A stretch of DNA of 64,000 bases from Cypionkella sp049896245 (GTDB lineage: Bacteria; Pseudomonadota; Alphaproteobacteria; Rhodobacterales; Rhodobacteraceae). Shown here piece by piece: positions 59,942-64,000 of this stretch (the stretch's first letter is position 1; every line of letters begins with the position of its first letter). The position numbers and the translations under genes are program-made. Under the pieces are notes generated by a model. That model searched no databases and was not told the DNA's origin. It was given only the letters and a program-made list of their open reading frames with translations. The DNA lies in assembly GCF_049896245.1 (NCBI RefSeq), contig NZ_JAFCTX010000021.1, positions 1-64,000 on the forward strand. Direction: 5' to 3'.

Positions 59942-60876
59942 GCCATCACGCGCTTAGCGCACATCACCGCACGCGCGATGTGAGATGTGTGGATCGGATC
60001 ATTGGGCACCAGACGTGGAGCCGCCCAGCCGACCGAGGTGCAAGTGCGCGCCAAGGTGAAAATCTCGACCATTTTGGTGCTGACGGCACGGGTTTGGCCG
60101 TAACCTGCCACCAAAGCATCGCGGATTTGCGGATAGTCCGGCTCATACAGGTTCTGGCTAAGCGCCGTTCCAAGATCGTACAGCCGGAAGCCAAAGCCAG
60201 AGTCGTCAAAGTCGATCAGCGAAAGCGAACCGTTGTTCACAAGGATGTTTTCGCGCAGCACGTCGGCGTGGATCGGGCCAAAATCGCCACCGTTGCGCTG
60301 ATGGTCGGTGATCTGGGCGCGCAGAAAATCCCGTGCGGCGCGCAGAATTTCGGCTTGCGCGGGGGTGGCGGTGGGATGGTCCCAGAAGCGGCCCCAGAAC
60401 GGGGTTTCACCGACAAGGCCAGCAATATCCCAACGCGGACGGGTGAAATCGGACGGCAGGGTCAGGCTATCGGTTGCAGCGTGGACATGGGCGAGCAAGT
60501 CGCCCAACGCATGATGGCGCGTCAGGCGATGTTCGGGGGCGCAAGGCAGGGGCTGACCTGCCTCGCCAAATGCGTCGCCCTGCATCCAGTTGATGATTGA
60601 CGCATTGCGACCGTTTGACAGCTTCACCAGAAAATCGCCTGAACGGTTGGGCAAAGCGGCTGGGACAGCGACGCCTTTGGCGGCCAAAGCTGCGCACCAC
60701 CACAGCTCTGACCTGATTGCCGCATCGTCCTGGTAGCCCATGCGATGCAGGCGCAAGGCAGCACGGCCTGAAGGCAGAGCCACCTCGAACACGGCATTTT
60801 CGCGATTGCGCAGCAGGCGCGTTACGCTGCCATTCCAATGGCTTACGGCCTCGACAGCCAAGGCTTCAATCGTCAT
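59938..60876 (-). CDS. phosphotransferase enzyme family (APH/homoserine-kinase-like) protein
   Basis: A 312-residue protein of the APH superfamily. The N-lobe has NRENAVFEVALPSGRAALRLHRMG and the C-lobe has the catalytic loop GPIHADVLRENILV (His-Ala-Asp ... Asn) and the metal-binding SLIDFDDSGFGFRLYDLG (the DFD motif). The spacing fits YihE- or ThrB2-like small-molecule kinases; the substrate is unknown. Its start overlaps the arfB stop by 4 bp (ATGA), so it is read with arfB; its end overlaps pncB by 4 bp. Confidence 0.8.
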   Translation of the reverse strand: MTIEALAVEAVSHWNGSVTRLLRNRENAVFEVALPSGRAALRLHRMGYQDDAAIRSELWWCAALAAKGVAVPAALPNRSGDFLVKLSNGRNASIINWMQGDAFGEAGQPLPCAPEHRLTRHHALGDLLAHVHAATDSLTLPSDFTRPRWDIAGLVGETPFWGRFWDHPTATPAQAEILRAARDFLRAQITDHQRNGGDFGPIHADVLRENILVNNGSLSLIDFDDSGFGFRLYDLGTALSQNLYEPDYPQIRDALVAGYGQTRAVSTKMVEIFTLARTCTSVGWAAPRLVPNDPIHTSHIARAVMCAKRVMA

Positions 60877-61295
60877 TCTTCATCACCCGGCTTGCCGCGT
60901 AGGGCCTTAACCTCACCACGCTGCACTTTCGCGGCAACGCGGCGCAACTGGCTGCCATAACTGGGTTTGGTGGCGATGCGGCGTTTCGGGGCGATCAACG
61001 CGGCGCGGATCAGATCGGCCAGCCGTTCGCGGGCAATTTCGCGGTTGCGGGCTTGGCTGCGGGTATCTTCGACCTGAAGCACCAGCGCGCCTTCCAATGT
61101 CCAGCGTCGCCCCGCGAGTTTCTTCAACCGGGCTTTGACACTCGCCGCAAGAGCGGGGGATCGTTCGGCTTCAAACCGCAACTCAACCGCTGTGGAGACT
61201 TTGTTGACGTTTTGCCCGCCCGGACCGGAGGCGCGCACGAAGCTTTCGCTCAGCTCCCAATCAGCAATCGAAATGGTGTCGGTGATCCACAACAT
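60873..61295 (-). CDS. arfB: alternative ribosome-rescue aminoacyl-tRNA hydrolase ArfB
   Basis: A 140-residue class I release-factor-like protein that frees stalled ribosomes. The catalytic GGQ is in FVRASGPGGQNVNKVSTAVELRF. The basic C-terminal tail that enters the mRNA channel is rich in Lys and Arg (SYGSQLRRVAAKVQRGEVKALRGKP). The length is normal. No ribosome binding site is visible before the ATG at 61295. Upstream, on the same strand, lie a terminator-like hairpin (61328-61360) and an 18-codon ORF (61434-61490), suggesting leader-based control. Confidence 0.95.
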   Translation of the reverse strand: MLWITDTISIADWELSESFVRASGPGGQNVNKVSTAVELRFEAERSPALAASVKARLKKLAGRRWTLEGALVLQVEDTRSQARNREIARERLADLIRAALIAPKRRIATKPSYGSQLRRVAAKVQRGEVKALRGKPGDEE

Positions 61296-61327
61296 CTGTT
61301 CAAAGTAGCGGGCGTAGCGGAAAAGAG

Positions 61328-61360
61328 AAAGGGCTGCCAGCCTGTACGTGGCAACCCTTT
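61328..61360 (-). terminator. attenuator-like hairpin upstream of arfB
   Basis: On the minus strand AAAGGG-T-TGCCA / TGGCA-G-CCCTTT forms an 11-pair stem with a ~9-nt loop, followed by CTCTTTTCC. It lies 33 bp before the arfB ATG and 74 bp after the 18-codon ORF. A transcript entering from the leader would meet it before arfB. Confidence 0.6.
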
Positions 61361-61433
61361 CCGAGATCTTAGGAGATGGGCCAGTTAGGTATCAAAAGCC
61401 CAATCACAGGTTTGTTTTGCCAGAGGGCTGCCC

Positions 61434-61490
61434 CTAGAAAACACCCACCATGACTGTCCCGACACCGCTCTCCAATATCACTCTAGACAC
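61434..61490 (-). CDS. 18-codon leader ORF with a near-ideal ribosome binding site
   Basis: GTG TCT AGA ... TTC TAG encodes MSRVILESGVGTVMVGVF. AAAGGAGGTGA lies directly upstream, with GGAGG seven bases before the GTG, close to the ideal anti-Shine-Dalgarno match and stronger than that of any other gene in this window. It is located between the queuosine-precursor transporter gene and arfB, all on the minus strand. TTGACA occurs 58 bp upstream, but without a convincing -10. The peptide is hydrophobic with no known family. It could be a regulatory leader peptide or a small membrane peptide. 61296-61560 contains no other gene. Confidence 0.55.
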   Translation of the reverse strand: MSRVILESGVGTVMVGVF

Positions 61491-61560
61491 TGGGTCACCT
61501 CCTTTCAAAATGTTGCCGATAAGACAAGCGTGACATAGATTTTCGCTTTGTCAAAAGGTT

Positions 61561-62181
61561 TTACGCAAGTTTCTTCGCGTATTTTGCGATTGCGAGTCTG
61601 AACGGCATCAAAGCGATTAAATCGACGGCAACTTTGACACAAAAGTCGGCCAAGCCCAGCGATACCCAGAGCGGAACTTCGGGTCCAAAGCCCAAAACCG
61701 GCACTTGGGCTGCGGCCCAAGACACATCACTTGCGGGGTCCAACCAGATGAAAGCACTGGAGAATGCCAGAGTGAAGAATAAAATCGTGTCCACGCTGGA
61801 GCCGAGCAAGGAGCCCAAGAACGGCGCGCGCCACCAAGCGGTGCGGCGCAGCTTGTCGAACACGCCTACATCCAGAAGTTGGCCTATCAAAAAGGCAGCG
61901 CCCGAACCGATGGCGACGCGCAATGTCACCAGTGGGCCAAATTCGCCAATGATTTGCGTGCCAATCACCGAGCAGATCAAACCCACCGCGAAGCCTGCAT
62001 AAACCACCCGGCGGGCGGCTTTGGCCCCCTCAAAGCGGTTGACCAATTCGGATACCAGAAAGGCGAAGGGATAGGTGAAGGCGCCCCAGGTCAGCCATTG
62101 GCCAATCGGATATTGCACCAGAATATTAGAGGCCACCACGATGATGGCCATGGCGATGACGCCAAGCAGCAGTTTGTTCAT
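61561..62181 (-). CDS. queuosine precursor transporter (YhhQ family)
   Basis: A 206-residue inner-membrane protein with about six helices, of the YhhQ/Q_precursor_transporter family that takes up preQ0/preQ1. Seen: LLLGVIAMAIIVVASNILVQYP, WGAFTYPFAFLVSELVNRFEG (the conserved 'F-P-x-x-x-L-x-x-x-x-N' type block), FGPLVTLRVAIGSGAAFLIGQLLDVGVFDKLR and LGSLLGSSVDTILFFTLAFS. The leader before it contains a possible preQ1-I-like pseudoknot. It is otherwise monocistronic or continues into the 18-codon ORF. Confidence 0.9.
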   Translation of the reverse strand: MNKLLLGVIAMAIIVVASNILVQYPIGQWLTWGAFTYPFAFLVSELVNRFEGAKAARRVVYAGFAVGLICSVIGTQIIGEFGPLVTLRVAIGSGAAFLIGQLLDVGVFDKLRRTAWWRAPFLGSLLGSSVDTILFFTLAFSSAFIWLDPASDVSWAAAQVPVLGFGPEVPLWVSLGLADFCVKVAVDLIALMPFRLAIAKYAKKLA

Positions 62182-62188
62182 TGTATGA

Positions 62189-62217
62189 TCCGTTTTTTAC
62201 AAGGTCGCGGAGACTTG
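62189..62217 (-). promoter_or_regulatory. possible preQ1-I-like pseudoknot in the leader of the YhhQ-type gene
   Basis: On the minus strand: CAAG (62217-62214) can pair with CTTG (62203-62200), the loop TCCG (62211-62208) can pair with downstream CGGA (62192-62189), and TAAAAAA connects them. This is the topology of preQ1-I riboswitches, with the A-rich tail and an ACC before the 3' side of stem 1. GGA in the second helix is the only ribosome-binding-like sequence before the ATG at 62181. Stem 1 is short (4 bp) and I cannot confirm the conserved ligand-contact bases. Confidence 0.35.
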
Positions 62218-62276
62218 GTTCGGGAATAGATTTGCCCAGTGTGGGACGGGTGGACTAGCGCGGGGGCAGTGGCCTG

Positions 62277-63173
62277 TCAATCGGGCAGTTGGTATTCGAC
62301 GATCTGGCTGCGCAGGAAGAATTTGAAGTTATCGTCCGACACCATCGTCGCGGTCAGATGCCCCGCCGCATCGCGCCAGATTGAGATGCCTTCGAGATTG
62401 TCATACAGCCCGACCGGGGTTTCCAACAGGATTTCGCCCTTATCGAAGCCCCTGGGGCCAAGGGTGAAGCGGCGCAGGCGGCTGGAAAATCCGGCAAGAC
62501 CGCGAAAGTCACGTTCTAGCAGGTAGAATTTGCCGTCGGGGCCGAAATCCGCACCGACAGGAAGGTAGCCGCCGTCACGCGGAATTTGCAGGCGTTTGTC
62601 CCATTTGCCGGCCTTGAAACGATAGACTGGGAACGGCTTATGCTCGCCCCCCGAGCGTTCGGGCAATGTGTAAAGCGTGCCTTTTGCGTCAATCGCCAAA
62701 GCCTCCAACGCGGAGTTCTCTTGCATGGCTTTGAAGTCTGCGGGCGAAGGCAGGTTTTTTGCCGGACCGTCCAGTTTCGGATAAAGCAGCACCCGGGCAC
62801 GGCCCTCAAACGAGATATAGACCGAGCCGTCTGCCGCCAGAGCGATGCCTTCGCTGTCCGAAAAGCCGGGCTTAAGCGGCTTGCCATCCGCGCCTTGCAA
62901 GGGCCGCACGGGCTCTGCTGAAATCGACGCGATCCGTCCCGTCTCATCTCGTGTGATCTGACCAGTTGTATAGGCACCCCGATCTGACAACACGATGATA
63001 TCGCGGCCATTTTCGGCAACCTCGATACCGGAAAACCCGCCGAAACGCGGGTCGTCCATTGTCCAATGGAAGGCATCGAGAAAGCCGGGCGGCGGGGTTG
63101 GGCTGGCGCTGCCCTCAAGGCCCGCGATCAGCACAAGCCCCGCCGTTACGGCGAGGAAAGCACGTCTGCGCAT
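62277..63173 (-). CDS. esterase-like activity of phytase (PF13449) family protein
   Basis: A 298-residue exported protein. A signal peptide covers residues 1-24 (AFLAVTAGLVLIAGLEGSAS). The rest is a beta-propeller-like fold with FGGFSGIEVAENGRDIIVLSDRGAYTTG, FSDSEGIALAADGSVYISFEGRARVL, ALEALAIDAKGTLYTLPER and the C-terminal LYDNLEGISIWRDAAGHLTATMVSDDNF. 'GGFSGI ... DxDSEGI ... NLEGI' is typical of the family, often noted near phytases. The substrate is unknown. Its start overlaps the mepA 3' end by 28 bp. Confidence 0.88.
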   Translation of the reverse strand: MRRRAFLAVTAGLVLIAGLEGSASPTPPPGFLDAFHWTMDDPRFGGFSGIEVAENGRDIIVLSDRGAYTTGQITRDETGRIASISAEPVRPLQGADGKPLKPGFSDSEGIALAADGSVYISFEGRARVLLYPKLDGPAKNLPSPADFKAMQENSALEALAIDAKGTLYTLPERSGGEHKPFPVYRFKAGKWDKRLQIPRDGGYLPVGADFGPDGKFYLLERDFRGLAGFSSRLRRFTLGPRGFDKGEILLETPVGLYDNLEGISIWRDAAGHLTATMVSDDNFKFFLRSQIVEYQLPD

Positions 63174-64000
63174 TGGCGGGGCAAATCGGCCATGGTGAAT
63201 TCACGCGGGCCTTTCTTACGTGGAGGGGGTGGACCCGGATTTTTAACCGGCTTGGGGTTCAGGTAGGCATCCGACACCCACCACGCGAGGGTATCATCGC
63301 AGCCATCGCCGCCATTAGACAGCTCGGATACTGTTGGAGATTGCGTCTCACATAGCGTAGCCCCCTTGGGGCATTTCAGCCGGACGTGGAAATGCGTGTC
63401 GTGGCCCGCGATGGGGCGGATTTTTTGCAGCCATTTCTTATCTGAACGTTTGGCGGTTTTGCACATTTCGATCTTCACGGCTGCGGCGACAAAAATGCGA
63501 TCGATGCGCGGATCGGATGCTGCGGCTTTCAGCAGGGCTGCATGGCGCGGCGTCCAGTTCGCTGTCACCGATTTCTGATCAGCCGAGCGCACCGGGATCG
63601 AGCTGATATTCTCACGGTCTTTGCGGGACAGGTTCAGCGATTTCGGCGGCAGCATCCAGATATCGGCATCCAGACCGATCTGGTGGCTGGCGTGGCCGGA
63701 GGTCATCGGCCCACCGCGCGGCTGGCCCATATCGCCGATATAAAGCCCGCGCCAGCCGATTTGAGTTGCGGTTTGCGACAGATCTTCCAGATATTGGATC
63801 AGCACCGGATGGCCGAAATTGCGGTGCCGGGACAGCCGCATTGCCTGCCAAGTTGGGCCAGTTTCGGGCAGTTCCACTAACCCGGCGGCACAGCCGCGCG
63901 CATACGATCCAATCGGCATGGCGTCTTGCTGGCTGGGCTGATCCACCGCGCCGAACAGTTTGTTTGCCAGTTTTTCAGCACTCGCCGGAAGCGGGGTCAA
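63146..64000 (-). CDS. mepA: penicillin-insensitive murein DD-endopeptidase MepA, 5' end outside window
   Basis: At least 284 residues of an LAS-family zinc peptidase that cuts D-Ala-meso-DAP crosslinks. The metal-binding motifs are SGHASHQIGLDADIW (HxxxxxxxD) and GHDTHFHVRLKCP (HxH). Also seen: GSYARGCAAGLVELPETGPTWQAMR, LGHP-like FGHPVLIQYLEDLSQTA and GLYIGDMGQPRGGPM. The open frame runs to the window edge. The N-terminal signal peptide expected for the periplasmic enzyme has not been reached, so the true start lies beyond 64000. It has a proline-rich C-terminal tail. Confidence 0.93.
   Translation of the reverse strand: MTPLPASAEKLANKLFGAVDQPSQQDAMPIGSYARGCAAGLVELPETGPTWQAMRLSRHRNFGHPVLIQYLEDLSQTATQIGWRGLYIGDMGQPRGGPMTSGHASHQIGLDADIWMLPPKSLNLSRKDRENISSIPVRSADQKSVTANWTPRHAALLKAAASDPRIDRIFVAAAVKIEMCKTAKRSDKKWLQKIRPIAGHDTHFHVRLKCPKGATLCETQSPTVSELSNGGDGCDDTLAWWVSDAYLNPKPVKNPGPPPPRKKGPREFTMADLPRQCADVLSSP

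Noticed and set aside
61548..61553. TTGACA as a promoter for the 18-codon ORF
   Set aside because: A perfect -35 hexamer, but nothing like a -10 lies 16-18 bp downstream; it overlaps the region just after the YhhQ-type gene and may be coincidence.
1..64000. CRISPR arrays, tRNA or rRNA genes, insertion sequences, prophage
   Set aside because: I looked for regularly spaced repeats, cloverleaf T-arm sequences, transposase motifs and phage structural genes and saw none.

Overview
The window is high-GC alphaproteobacterial DNA, most likely from a member of the Rhodobacterales (Rhodobacteraceae). The evidence is the Rhodobacter-type gene families (DUF2794, IalB, an orphan RibH2-type lumazine synthase, an ECF41 sigma factor, a CysN-CysC fusion), the codon choice, and short REP-like hairpin elements ending in a GGA(G)TATTTG box. 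It looks chromosomal. I found no tRNA, rRNA, CRISPR array, insertion sequence, prophage or plasmid replication gene.

Layout. 1-11.5 kb is housekeeping and envelope: a partial DUF4279 protein, beta-carbonic anhydrase, M17 aminopeptidase plus NlpC/P60 hydrolase, DUF2794, asparaginase, IalB, a small two-repeat protein, RibH2, RlmN, a fatty acid desaturase, a dienelactone hydrolase and a ribbon-helix-helix protein. 12.1-15.0 kb is sulfate activation (cysD, cysNC) after the remnant of a lost MFS transporter. 15.0-25.6 kb is a siderophore-iron locus: permease, binding protein and ATPase of an Fe-siderophore importer, a siderophore reductase, an exporter-type ABC protein, a TonB-dependent receptor, an AraC regulator, ExbB, ExbD and a TonB-like anchor. 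The permease and receptor each carry two +1 frameshifts, the regulator lacks its N-terminal part, and the TonB-like gene is broken. 25.6-27.2 kb is an ECF41 sigma module: a shrunken SDR gene, a carboxymuconolactone-decarboxylase-family gene and the sigma gene, behind a sequence matching the published ECF41 promoter motif.

27.4-31.8 kb is a two-gene RND efflux pump. 31.9-45.7 kb is mixed metabolism: Gfa, a cation/proton antiporter, a YcaQ-type glycosylase, a PEP mutase/isocitrate lyase-family enzyme, a DUF4139 protein, a class III aminotransferase, a TPR protein, an ATP-grasp-like protein, an XRE-cupin regulator divergent from an Old-Yellow-Enzyme/FAD reductase, and asd. 45.8-50 kb holds two MFS transporters and a GH13 alpha-glucosidase. 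50.1-54.7 kb is a galactoside/galactonate (De Ley-Doudoroff) operon (dgoK, dgoA, an SMP-30 lactonase) with its IclR regulator and a decayed GH42 beta-galactosidase. 54.7-64 kb holds trhO, pncA, a hybrid histidine kinase, pncB, an APH-family kinase, arfB, a queuosine-precursor transporter, a phytase-esterase-like protein and a partial mepA.

Beyond the genes, these features deserve attention: (1) three intergenic copies of an exactly 66-bp element with a rigid 16-25-25 layout; (2) an 18-codon ORF with a near-ideal ribosome binding site, followed by a terminator-like hairpin directly before arfB; (3) a possible preQ1-I-like pseudoknot overlapping the putative ribosome binding site of the yhhQ-type transporter; (4) the ECF41 promoter match; (5) clustered gene decay in the siderophore and galactoside loci. 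All calls come from reading the sequence and from family knowledge; no database search was run.
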